Source of the DNA: Clostridiales bacterium UBA6386
GTDB lineage: Bacteria; Bacillota; Clostridia; Oscillospirales; Oscillospiraceae
Direction: 5' to 3'
Assembly (NCBI GenBank): GCA_002437585.1
Contig: DJQM01000059.1
Location: 28,934-92,933, forward strand
DNA: 64,000 bases
Position numbers and translations under genes: made by a program. This document shows, in pieces, positions 16,419 to 23,869 of this stretch; positions within the stretch are counted from its first letter, which is position 1, and each line of letters starts with the position of its first letter. A model generated the notes under the pieces. It was not told the origin of the DNA. It searched no databases and saw nothing but the letters and a program-made list of their open reading frames with translations.

Positions 16419-17428
16419 TAGCAGCCCAGACAAACCTGGTCGAATTGATAGAGGGCGGCGTTGATCTCGTAGATATCGTAAACGCCCTGACGGATGTAGA
16501 ACTCGATAATCATATCGAAGGTGCTGCTGTGAGACAGGGAAAAGCCCACCGTGCGCAGAAGATCCTCCGTCTCCGGCAGGCTCAGCTCCAGGGCGATGGC
16601 AAAGGCCAGCACCGTGGGCTTGCTGGGCTTGTACTTGGGGTCGTTGTTGATCTTCCAGAAGGTCTTTTTGCTGACGTTTGCCCGCTTGTAGCACTGAACG
16701 TCCGTCATGCGCTTCTGGTCGATGAGCTTCAGGAGAGTCACGGCGAAGCTGTCATCCTGCTTTTTCAGCCAGTCCTCCAGGCTCCGAGGAGCCGGTGCCT
16801 CCCAGGGCATGGCTTCTTCGTAGGCGGCCGGTTCCGCCATCTTAGGCATGGCGATCCGGCGGCTCCGATCCTCCGGCATGGCCATACCCTTTTCCAGGGT
16901 CGCCTTCCGGGTAGCGTTCAGGAACCGCTCCAGCTCGCCCCGGCGGCTGACCCGGTAGGCGTTCCGGTCATAGACGCACAGGAACACCTGCATGTCCTCA
17001 TCCCGCAGATTCAGAAAATCCCGGATGGCCTCCGCGGCAACGCAGAGCACCCGATCCTTGGGAAAGCCGAAGGTTCCGGCGGAAATCAGGGGAAAGGCCA
17101 CGCTTTCCGCCCCCAGCTCCGCCGCCCGGAACAAGGCGTTGAGGTAGCAGCTTCGCAGAAGCGCCTGCTCGTTGGCCCAGCCGCCCTTCCAGACAGGCCC
17201 CACGGTATGGATGATATATTTGCAGGGCAGATCATAGCCGCCTGTCACCCCGATTTCGCTGGGGCGCAGGGCCTTGCGCTGTCGGCATTCCTGCGCCAGA
17301 CCTGACCCGGCTGCCTGATGAACAGCCTGGTCTACCCCGCCGGAGCCGGAAAACCGGCTGTCCGTGGGATTCACAATGACATCCACCCGCATTTGGGTAA
17401 TGTCCCCGTGGACGATGGACAAGGGCAT
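16418..17428 (-). CDS. Macro-domain protein with C-terminal HTH-like region
   Basis: A 336-residue protein. Residues 1-175 form a macro domain (ADP-ribose or ADP-ribosyl binding): LSIVHGDITQMRVDVIVNP at the start, SGSGGVDQAVHQAAG as the glycine loop, YIIHTVGPVW and PLISAGTFGFP as the second loop. The usual VNAAN reads VNPTD here, so hydrolase activity is uncertain. A linker follows, then about 110 residues (230-336) that look like a small helical domain with an HTH-like stretch (CYKRANVSKKTFWKINND) found on several Firmicutes proteins. Start ATG 17428 has an AAGGAG site 9 nt upstream. Upstream of a vWA gene. Stop codon lies at the edge of an inserted repeat, so slight truncation is possible. 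Confidence 0.85.
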   Translation of the reverse strand: MPLSIVHGDITQMRVDVIVNPTDSRFSGSGGVDQAVHQAAGSGLAQECRQRKALRPSEIGVTGGYDLPCKYIIHTVGPVWKGGWANEQALLRSCYLNALFRAAELGAESVAFPLISAGTFGFPKDRVLCVAAEAIRDFLNLRDEDMQVFLCVYDRNAYRVSRRGELERFLNATRKATLEKGMAMPEDRSRRIAMPKMAEPAAYEEAMPWEAPAPRSLEDWLKKQDDSFAVTLLKLIDQKRMTDVQCYKRANVSKKTFWKINNDPKYKPSKPTVLAFAIALELSLPETEDLLRTVGFSLSHSSTFDMIIEFYIRQGVYDIYEINAALYQFDQVCLGC

Positions 17429-17454
17429 GACGGTTTTCTCCTTCTTTGACCTTT

Positions 17455-17673
17455 GGCAACACCGCGCAATTGTGTCTGCGAGCCTCAGCCGCCTTTTCAC
17501 TCCACTTCTTCAGTTTGAAAAACGAAAAATATAGCGCAGCCGTTGCCGGCGCAAGCCGGCTTACGGATGCGGCATACCCCTTGCGGGTACATACAGTATT
17601 CCCCCGTTTTCCAAACTTTGAATTGGGGCAAAAACCCTGGCTGAGTCTTCTTGCCAAATTGCGTGGTGTTGCC
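17455..17673. repeat. MITE-B element, full copy (219 bp)
   Basis: Ends GGCAACACCGCGCAATT and AATTGCGTGGTGTTGCC form terminal inverted repeats; inside are GAAAAACGAAAAATAT, GCCGGC-gcaa-GCCGGC and a CCTTGCGGGTACATACAG stretch. A near-copy lies at 26428-26648. It fills the gap between the glyoxalase-like gene (3 bp from its stop) and the macro gene ribosome site, and contains no open frame of its own that I would call a gene. Confidence 0.8.
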
Positions 17674-17676
17674 CTT

Positions 17677-18060
17677 TTACTCGTGCAGCTCCAGAGGCAG
17701 GCCGTCCGGGTCGTGGAGGAAGGTCATGGGCTTGCCGGTGAAGGTGTCAAGCCGGATCGGCTCGCAGGCAATGCCCATTTCTTCCAGCTCCTTTACCGTT
17801 TCCGCCACACTTTCCACCCGGAAGGCCAGGTGCCGCAGGCCACAGGCCTCCGGTCGGCTCACCCGCCCCGGCGGGTCAGGCTCGGCAAAAATCTCCAGCT
17901 CTGTAGTCTCATTCAGCCGCAGATCCAGCTTCCAGTCTCCCCGCTCCGGTCGGTAGTTCTCCCGGATCACCGGAAAGCCCAGCTTGCGGACATAGAAATC
18001 CTTGGCTCGATTGTAATCGGATACAATAACCGCCACATGATGGATGGCGTTCAGATGCAT
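17677..18060 (-). CDS. VOC-family metalloprotein, YaeR/SMU1112c glyoxalase-like
   Basis: A 127-residue single-module vicinal-oxygen-chelate protein. The N-terminal HHVAVIVSDYNRAKDFYV and YRPERGDWKLDLRL, then GLRHLAFRV and the C-terminal FLHDPDGLPLELHE, match the YaeR/SMU1112c group in order and length. Metal ligands by family analogy are His-8, Glu near 56, His near 77 and Glu near 123. Substrate unknown; annotated as glyoxalase I-like by homology only. RBS GAAAGGAG precedes the ATG. Upstream lies the remnant of a sugar-nucleotide epimerase. Confidence 0.88.
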   Translation of the reverse strand: MHLNAIHHVAVIVSDYNRAKDFYVRKLGFPVIRENYRPERGDWKLDLRLNETTELEIFAEPDPPGRVSRPEACGLRHLAFRVESVAETVKELEEMGIACEPIRLDTFTGKPMTFLHDPDGLPLELHE

Positions 18061-18089
18061 AAGCTTACTCCTTTCGGGGGTAAAATTCC

Positions 18090-18341
18090 GCGTACCGCCG
18101 GGCGGTACTTCCGGAAAATCTCGAAAATCAGAGGCTTATCGGCGATATTTCCCCTGAGAAATGTGAAAGAAGGATATTTTTCCAGCTCCTTCAGCCGATA
18201 CTCCTTCAGTGCCACGTCGTAGTAATCATTCAGGTTGTCAATGCCGACCACCTGCGCCGAAGGAATCTCCTCGCAAATTCGTTTCACCATTTGCCCCGAT
18301 GAATCCCGCCGCCCCGGTGACGAGAATGGTTTTGTGCTCTA
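18090..18341 (-). pseudogene. Remnant of an NAD-dependent sugar epimerase (CapI/GalE type)
   Basis: Read on the minus strand, KTILVTGAAGFIGAN is followed, after an apparent 2-base loss (frameshift near 18290), by VKRICEEIPSAQVVGIDNL and NDYYDVALKEYRLKELEKY, then FLRGNIADK. This is the N-terminal quarter of a UDP-glucuronate 4-epimerase-like protein of about 340 residues. It stops near 18095, where the ribosome site of the glyoxalase-like gene begins. The 5' end abuts a MITE-A terminal repeat in place of a start codon. Frameshifted and truncated at both ends, so nonfunctional. Confidence 0.8.
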
Positions 18342-18356
18342 AGGAAGCTCTGAATC
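18341..18356. repeat. Single MITE-A terminal repeat
   Basis: AAGGAAGCTCTGAATC matches the end of the hisC-inserted element and sits at the 5' edge of the epimerase remnant, next to a TA. The matching second end is not seen within 200 bases. Confidence 0.5.
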
Positions 18357-18476
18357 TACCTTGCTCATAAAGTCTCCGGACCCCCGCCTCCGCACATTCT
18401 TTTTTTCATTGTATTTCCATTTTCCAAAAACGTCAAGCCCTTTCCCGTACTTTCCCGGAAAGCCAACGAGAAGCCC

Positions 18477-18505
18477 TTGCTTTCCGCCGAAAAGTGTGAT
18501 ATACT
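18477..18505 (+). promoter_or_regulatory. Promoter of the repeat lipoprotein gene
   Basis: TTGCTT (18477-18482), 17-bp spacer, TATACT (18500-18505); RBS TTGGAGG just before the ATG at 18548. Confidence 0.7.
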
Positions 18506-18547
18506 GCGTAAATATGGATATTTTACACAAGCTTTTGGAGGCTTCCT

Positions 18548-20089
18548 ATGAATCAAAAACTGCAATATCTGCTGTGCGCCGGGGCGGTCTGCGCGATGCT
18601 CTTCGGCTGCGGCAAGAAGCAGGCCGTCACCCTTCCCGACCTGACCGAGATCGTCACCCTGCCCACTCCCACGGAAACCCAGGCTCCTACCAACCCAAAC
18701 GCCGGGGTGGAGGAGCTGACCGCCGTGCTTTCCGCGGGAGAAATCTACACCCTGGAGCAGTATCCCGACCTGAAAAAAGTGGATCTGTCCGGCAGCACCT
18801 GCTACGACACCATTCTCGAATACATGGATGCCCACCCCGATGTGGAGGTGATTTACACCGTGGACTTAGGGGGCACCACGGTTTCCAACCAGGCTGCTTC
18901 CGTCCGGCTGGAGGCGGGAAAATACACCTATGAGGCTCTGCTGGAAAATCTCAAATATCTGCCGAACCTGACCTCCGTATCCATCAGCGCGGTAAATCTG
19001 ACGGCGGAGCAGGTGGAGACCCTGCGCAGCACCTACCCGGATATTCCTCTGGAATACACCGTCTCCCTGCTGGGTCAGGACATTTCCACGGATACCACCA
19101 CCCTGACCCTGCCCCTGCTCACCGACGAGCAGGTGACGGAAGCCTGCGGCAAGCTGGGCGTTCTCACCGGCCTGACGGACGTGACCCTGAGCAGCGACCA
19201 AACCCTCGACCAGGTGGCAAGGCTCCAGGATGCCGCCCCCAACACCGTGTTCCACTACGCCTTCTCCCTCTTCGGCAAGACCGTGTCCACCACCGACGAG
19301 GAAATCGTTTACAAAAACCAGTCCATCGGCAACGAAGGGGAATCTCAAATTCGTCAGGCGCTGGCGGTTCTCGACGGCTGCAAGCGGTTCGTCCTGGACA
19401 ACTGCAAGCTGGATTACGAGGTGCTGGCCAAGATCCGGGAGGATTTCCGGGACGGCCCCAACGTGGTCTGGCGGGTGTATTTCGGCGTGGACGGCCGGTA
19501 CAATCTGCTCACCGACGCGGACACCCTCCGGGCGGTGTACAACGTGACCAACGACACCTGCGGCCCCATGAAGTACTGCGAGGGCGTCAAGTACATGGAC
19601 ATTGGCCACAACGAGTACCTGACCGACCTGAGCTTCGTCAGCGGTATGCCCAATCTGGAGGTGATGATCGCCTCCGGCTGCGCGGCCACGGAGCTGGTGG
19701 GCTTTGAAAACTGCAAGAATCTGACCTGGCTGGAGCTGGCCTACTGCTACAAGCTGAAAGATATCGATTGCCTTTCCTCCTGCGAGAATCTGACCTACCT
19801 GAACCTGAGCTTCACCAGCGTTTCCAATTATCAGCCCCTGGACGGCCTGCCCCTGAAGCGGTTCGTGTGCCTCAGCCCCAAGGCCAGTGCCAAGGAGCAG
19901 AACACCTTCGTCAGCATCCACCCCAAGGGGGTGTGCATCACCGTGTTCTACGGCTATTCCAACCCCTACGGCTACGGCTGGCGGTATGACGACAACGGCA
20001 AGACCTTCAACGAATACTATAAAAACGTGGTGCGGGTGGCCTTCAATTACGATGAGCTGGAGAAGTATCTGCCGAAGGATACCAAATAG
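18548..20089 (+). CDS. Lipoprotein with internal ~75-residue repeats and leucine-rich repeats
   Basis: A 513-residue predicted lipoprotein: signal MNQKLQYLLCAGAVCAML with lipobox LFGC. After a Thr/Pro linker come about four degenerate modules of roughly 75 residues, each with a ...YPDLKKVDLSG-type strand and a VIYTVDLGGTTVS-type strand (parallels: YTVSLLGQDIS, YAFSLFGKTVS, WRVYFGVDGRY). Residues about 365-450 are leucine-rich repeats (LSFVSGMPNLEVM, FENCKNLTWLELA, LSSCENLTYLNLS). It would face outward on the membrane. I do not recognise the repeat modules as a named family. Alone between convergent and divergent neighbours with its own promoter. Confidence 0.8.
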   Translation: MNQKLQYLLCAGAVCAMLFGCGKKQAVTLPDLTEIVTLPTPTETQAPTNPNAGVEELTAVLSAGEIYTLEQYPDLKKVDLSGSTCYDTILEYMDAHPDVEVIYTVDLGGTTVSNQAASVRLEAGKYTYEALLENLKYLPNLTSVSISAVNLTAEQVETLRSTYPDIPLEYTVSLLGQDISTDTTTLTLPLLTDEQVTEACGKLGVLTGLTDVTLSSDQTLDQVARLQDAAPNTVFHYAFSLFGKTVSTTDEEIVYKNQSIGNEGESQIRQALAVLDGCKRFVLDNCKLDYEVLAKIREDFRDGPNVVWRVYFGVDGRYNLLTDADTLRAVYNVTNDTCGPMKYCEGVKYMDIGHNEYLTDLSFVSGMPNLEVMIASGCAATELVGFENCKNLTWLELAYCYKLKDIDCLSSCENLTYLNLSFTSVSNYQPLDGLPLKRFVCLSPKASAKEQNTFVSIHPKGVCITVFYGYSNPYGYGWRYDDNGKTFNEYYKNVVRVAFNYDELEKYLPKDTK

Positions 20090-20110
20090 CAGGGGGCTTC
20101 CGAACCATAT

Positions 20111-20195
20111 GGTCATTGCGAACCATCCTGCGGGATGGTTCGCAATCCGTAACCCCCGCCTTCCCTTGAAGTGGTGCTCCGCGCAGCGCGTTAAA
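20111..20195. repeat. REP-like repeat
   Basis: ATTGCGAACCATCC-tgc-GGGATGGTTCGCAAT hairpin followed by GTGGTGCTCCGCGCAGCG, words shared with 10105-10328, 26270-26325 and 54266-54594. Confidence 0.65.
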
Positions 20196-20200
20196 ATTTA

Positions 20201-20312
20201 AGACAACACCGCACAATTCGGCAGAAAGTCTCAGCCAGGATTTTTGTCCCAATTCAAAGCTTGGGACAAAAATCCTGGCTGAGATGCGAAGACGCAATTG
20301 TGCGGTGCTGCC
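20201..20312. repeat. MITE-B element, short copy, ending at a permease stop
   Basis: AGACAACACCGCACAATT ... AATTGTGCGGTGCTGCC inverted ends with a long inner hairpin CAGCCAGGATTTTTGTCCC/GGGACAAAAATCCTGGCTG. TA flanks both sides, and the right-hand TA forms part of the TAA stop of the adjacent permease (20313-20315). The hairpin could act as that operon's terminator. Confidence 0.75.
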
Positions 20313-21167
20313 TTAGCCCTTGACGCCGCCGGCGGTAAGGCCGCTGGTCAGGTTTTTCTCGATGGACATGAACAGGATCACAACGGGAATAATGGCAAAG
20401 ATGGAGGCGGCAAACAGGTACTGCCACTCGATCATGTTGTAGCCGTTGAAGATGTTGATGCCCACGGTCAGGGGCTTGAAGGTGTCGGTGGAGATCAGGC
20501 ACAGGGCCACGGTGTACTCGTTCCAGGCGTTGATGAAAATGAAAATCAGGGTGGTGACGATGCCGGGGGCGGCCACGGGCAGCAGCACCTTGAACATGGC
20601 CTGGATCCGGTTGCAGCCGTCGATGGTGGCGGCCTGCTCCATCTCCGCGGAGATGGCCAGGAAGGTACCCCGGAGGAGCCAGATGGTGAAGGCCTGGTTG
20701 AAGGCGGCGTTGATGAAGATCAACCCTAAGATGTTGTTGGTCAGGTTCATCACCTGCATGACCTTGTAGATACCGATGAGCAGCACCACGGGGGCGAACA
20801 TCTGGGAGACGATGATAAAGCCCAGGAAAGCGGTCTGCCCCTTGAACTTCATCCGAGCCAGGGCGTAGGCCGCGGGAATGCCGCAGATCATGGCGATGGC
20901 GGTGGAACCGGCGGCGATGGCGATGGAGTTGAGCATATACCGGGCCATGGGGGCGCGGCTCCAGATGTCGGCAAAGTTCGACCAGAGCACCTTGATGGGG
21001 AAGACGGTGCCGTTGATGCTGAAAATTTCCTCACGGCTTTTCAGTGCCGTGCAGACCATCACAAAGTAAGGATACAGAATGAACAGGCAGATTACGGCCA
21101 CCGCAAAGTAAAGAAGGATCCGGCGGGCAAGGGTGCCAAAGTTGACACGGGAGGATTCCAGGGTCAT
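20313..21167 (-). CDS. Sugar ABC transporter permease, MalG type (second system)
   Basis: A 284-residue CUT1 permease with six hydrophobic segments and the coupling loop EQAATIDGCNRIQAMFKV near two thirds. Start ATG 21167 has GGAG about 10 nt upstream; a GTG two codons earlier is possible. The stop codon lies at the junction with a MITE-B repeat. Last of the binding protein-permease-permease set transcribed away from the NahK-like/galE pair. Confidence 0.92.
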   Translation of the reverse strand: MTLESSRVNFGTLARRILLYFAVAVICLFILYPYFVMVCTALKSREEIFSINGTVFPIKVLWSNFADIWSRAPMARYMLNSIAIAAGSTAIAMICGIPAAYALARMKFKGQTAFLGFIIVSQMFAPVVLLIGIYKVMQVMNLTNNILGLIFINAAFNQAFTIWLLRGTFLAISAEMEQAATIDGCNRIQAMFKVLLPVAAPGIVTTLIFIFINAWNEYTVALCLISTDTFKPLTVGINIFNGYNMIEWQYLFAASIFAIIPVVILFMSIEKNLTSGLTAGGVKG

Positions 21168-21169
21168 AT

Positions 21170-22057
21170 TCACGCGTCTCCTTTCTTCAGGGTGGAAACC
21201 ATGTAGCAGCTGGCGCACACCAGCAGAATGAGGAAGCCAATCACGGACACCGCCGCGGCCTCGCCCTGCTTGCCGTTGTAGAAGGCCAGCTTGTAAAGGT
21301 AGGTGACCAGGGTGTCGGTGCGGCTGGCCGGGTCGCCCTTGGTCATCGTCCAGACGATGGGGAAGGAGTTGAACACATAGATGATGTTCAGCACCGTGGC
21401 CACGGTCAGGCTGGGCTTGACCAGGGGCAGGGTGATGTGATAGAGCTTCTGCCAGTAGGAAGAACCGTCCACGATGGCCGCCTCGTACAGGGCGCTGTCG
21501 ATGCTCTGCAGGCCGGACAGGGCGGTGAAGCAGACAAAGGGAATGGTGACGAAGATGCCGCAGGCGATCTCCCAGGCGAAGAAGGCTTCCGGAGTGGGTG
21601 TCCAGTCCACGTTGCTCTGGATGATGCCGAGGGTTTTGAGCAGGGTATTCAGCGCGCCGTAGTCGGTGTTGATGATGAACTTCCAGACGGAGGCCTGAAT
21701 GACCAGGGTGGTAGCCCAGGGGAAGACCACAATGGCCCGGGCGATCTTCCGACCCCGAAACGCGTTATTCAGAAGCAGAGCCAGGATAAAGCCCAGCACC
21801 GTGGAAAGTGCCACCACCAGGATCGTCCAGACGATGGTGTTTTTCAGAACCATTGCAAATTTGGCACTTTCCAGCACCTTCTGGAAATTCTTGAAGCCAT
21901 AGAAGCCCTTGATGAGCCCTGCCTTTGTCACCTGACTGAAGGCCATACGGAAAACAAAGCCGATGGGAATGAGAATGAAGATCGCCATCAGGATGACGCT
22001 GGGCAGGATCCACAGATATGGCTCGACCCTGCTTTGCAGCTTGTACGGTTTTTTCAT
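21170..22057 (-). CDS. Sugar ABC transporter permease, MalF type (second system)
   Basis: A 295-residue CUT1 permease, start ATG 22057 after an AAAGGGGG ribosome site (a longer frame reads back into a hairpin and is not used). Hydrophobic segments begin near residue 13; the EAA loop reads YEAAIVDGSSYWQKLYHI. Its stop is 2 bases before the next start. No ATPase gene accompanies the set. Confidence 0.92.
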   Translation of the reverse strand: MKKPYKLQSRVEPYLWILPSVILMAIFILIPIGFVFRMAFSQVTKAGLIKGFYGFKNFQKVLESAKFAMVLKNTIVWTILVVALSTVLGFILALLLNNAFRGRKIARAIVVFPWATTLVIQASVWKFIINTDYGALNTLLKTLGIIQSNVDWTPTPEAFFAWEIACGIFVTIPFVCFTALSGLQSIDSALYEAAIVDGSSYWQKLYHITLPLVKPSLTVATVLNIIYVFNSFPIVWTMTKGDPASRTDTLVTYLYKLAFYNGKQGEAAAVSVIGFLILLVCASCYMVSTLKKGDA

Positions 22058-22142
22058 GTAGGATGGTACCCCCTTTGGAATGCAGTCGCTTTCAAAACGC
22101 GGCTTCTCATGGGGCAGCACTTTGAAAAAGGCTGCATGGAAA

Positions 22143-22168
22143 GTGGGCCGGGCCAAAGCCCGGCCCAC
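22143..22168 (-). other. Hairpin between binding-protein and permease genes (second system)
   Basis: GTGGGCCGGGC (22143-22153) pairs perfectly with GCCCGGCCCAC (22158-22168) in the 148-base gap. No T tract on the minus strand. Same position and likely the same role as the hairpin at 1891-1918. Confidence 0.55.
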
Positions 22169-22205
22169 CGGAATGCTAGATCACAGTGATATCAGCCATT
22201 GGAAA

Positions 22206-23498
22206 TTAACCGGCGATTTCCTCCTGGAGGTTATCCAGCAGCTCCTGAGCGTCGCCGCCCAGCAGAACCTGCTGCTCCACATCGATAACGCCCTGCTTCA
22301 CGTCCGCCCACTCGGCCTTGGCGGTGGGGTAGAACTTGGAGGAACCGACCACGTCGATCCAGGCGGTCATGTCGGGGTTGGCAGCGGCGCACAGCTCCGC
22401 GCCGGTGGAGGTAGCGGGCAGGAAGTCCTCCATCAGAACCCAGTCGGCGTAGGGCTGATCGTCATAGAAGGTGTCAATGACGGTGGTGATGGCGGCCAGC
22501 TCCGCGTCGGTGTAGCCGTTGTCGAAGCACATGAACCGATCCATAACGCCCACGGAAGCGCCGGCCTTGTCGCCGTTGGTGGGGATGGAAGCGATGCCGA
22601 AGTTAACGCCGCCGTTCTCCTTGCAGTACTTGGAGATCTGGTTGGGGCCGATCATCATGGCCAGCTTACCGGCAGCGAACATTTCCTGCAGGTCGTAGCG
22701 GGTCTCGGTGGTGGGGTCGGTATTGGTCAGGCCGTCCTTGACAAGGCCAACCACGAAATTGACGGCCTCCACGTTCTCAGGGGAGTTCAGCGTCCAGTTG
22801 CCCTCATCGTCCACGAAGCCGCCGCCGTTGTTCCAGGCGTAGTAAGCGAAGCAGGCCTGGCCTTCGTCGGTGGTCATGTCAACGCCCCAGGGGTAAACGT
22901 CGGGGTTCTTGGCCTTGATGGCCTCGCAGGCGGCCTTCAGCTCTTCCCAGGTGGCGGGAACGGAGACGCCGGCAGCGTCCAGAATGTCCTTGTTGTAGTA
23001 CAGCGCCCGGGCGGAAGCCAGATCGGGCACGGCCCACACGGTGCCGTCCACAACGGACTGATCCAGGAAGGAGGGATAGAACTTGGCGTAGGTCTCGTCA
23101 GAAACCCAATCCTTGGCGGGCAGCAGCAGGCCGTCGGCCTGGTAGTCGGCGAACACGTCGATGTTCAGCAGGTCGGGCGCCTCACCGTTGGCGACGCGGG
23201 TGTTGACCACGGTGTAGATATCGTTCCAGGACACGCAGTCCACAACGACCTCGATGTCGTCATGCTCGGAATTGAATTTCTCGGCAAAGTCAGCCCACCA
23301 CTGGGCGGTCTGCTTGCCATACTGAGCGGTCAGCATGGTGACAGTAACCTTTTCGCCGGAGGCGGCAGGGGCTTCCGTCGCGGCGGGCGCGTCGGCCTTG
23401 GGAGCCTCGGTGGCGGCGGGAGCAGCGGTGCTGCTGCCGCAGGCGACCAGGGTCAGAGCCATGGCCAGAACCAGCAGCACAGAGATCATCTTCTTCAT
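22206..23498 (-). CDS. Sugar ABC transporter substrate-binding lipoprotein (second system)
   Basis: A 430-residue CUT1 extracellular binding protein. Signal MKKMISVLLVLAMALTL ends in lipobox LVAC; an Ala/Pro-rich linker follows (ATEAPKADAPAATEAP). The binding domain begins VTVTMLTAQYGKQT and contains a ...MMIGPNQISKY... loop typical of family 1 binding proteins. The ATG at 23498 has GGAGG upstream. Transcribed divergently from a NahK-like kinase and GalE, which suggests a galactose- or N-acetylhexosamine-containing ligand; this is inferred from context only. Confidence 0.92.
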   Translation of the reverse strand: MKKMISVLLVLAMALTLVACGSSTAAPAATEAPKADAPAATEAPAASGEKVTVTMLTAQYGKQTAQWWADFAEKFNSEHDDIEVVVDCVSWNDIYTVVNTRVANGEAPDLLNIDVFADYQADGLLLPAKDWVSDETYAKFYPSFLDQSVVDGTVWAVPDLASARALYYNKDILDAAGVSVPATWEELKAACEAIKAKNPDVYPWGVDMTTDEGQACFAYYAWNNGGGFVDDEGNWTLNSPENVEAVNFVVGLVKDGLTNTDPTTETRYDLQEMFAAGKLAMMIGPNQISKYCKENGGVNFGIASIPTNGDKAGASVGVMDRFMCFDNGYTDAELAAITTVIDTFYDDQPYADWVLMEDFLPATSTGAELCAAANPDMTAWIDVVGSSKFYPTAKAEWADVKQGVIDVEQQVLLGGDAQELLDNLQEEIAG

Positions 23499-23588
23499 CT
23501 TGATTCCTCCATTGTAGTAAGTATGCAGTCCGCGGCGGGTCGCGCAGATTCTGCCGGATAGGATTTGTCTTTTTCTATCCTTATCCTT

Positions 23589-23616
23589 AGTATACAGGAA
23601 AAACACGAGAAGTCAA
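23589..23616 (-). promoter_or_regulatory. Promoter of the second sugar ABC operon
   Basis: On the minus strand TTGACT (complement of 23611-23616), 16-bp spacer, TATACT (complement of 23589-23594). It shares the 371-base divergent gap 23499-23869 with the kinase promoter; the AT-rich stretch between (23617-23745) probably holds regulator sites, but I see no clear operator. Confidence 0.75.
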
Positions 23617-23745
23617 TGAAAAATCGCAGGAAAAGAGACTGGTTTTCAACGAAATAGACAAAATTGGCTGTTTCACCAATTCTGAAAGCTGCAAATTGTA
23701 TAATTTTACAAAATAAAAATTTCAAAAAACAGGCATGAAAAATGG

Positions 23746-23774
23746 TTGTCAACCGGTATTTTCTGTGATATACT
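23746..23774 (+). promoter_or_regulatory. Promoter of the NahK-like kinase gene
   Basis: TTGTCA (23746-23751), 17-bp spacer, TATACT (23769-23774), about 95 bases before the ATG. Confidence 0.75.
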
Positions 23775-23869
23775 GAAGAAAATCAAGCAAAACGAGAAAC
23801 CGCTTTGCATAAATCAACTATTTCTGTGCGAAATTCACAGAATACTGAAAAATACAGGAGGAAGCAGCT

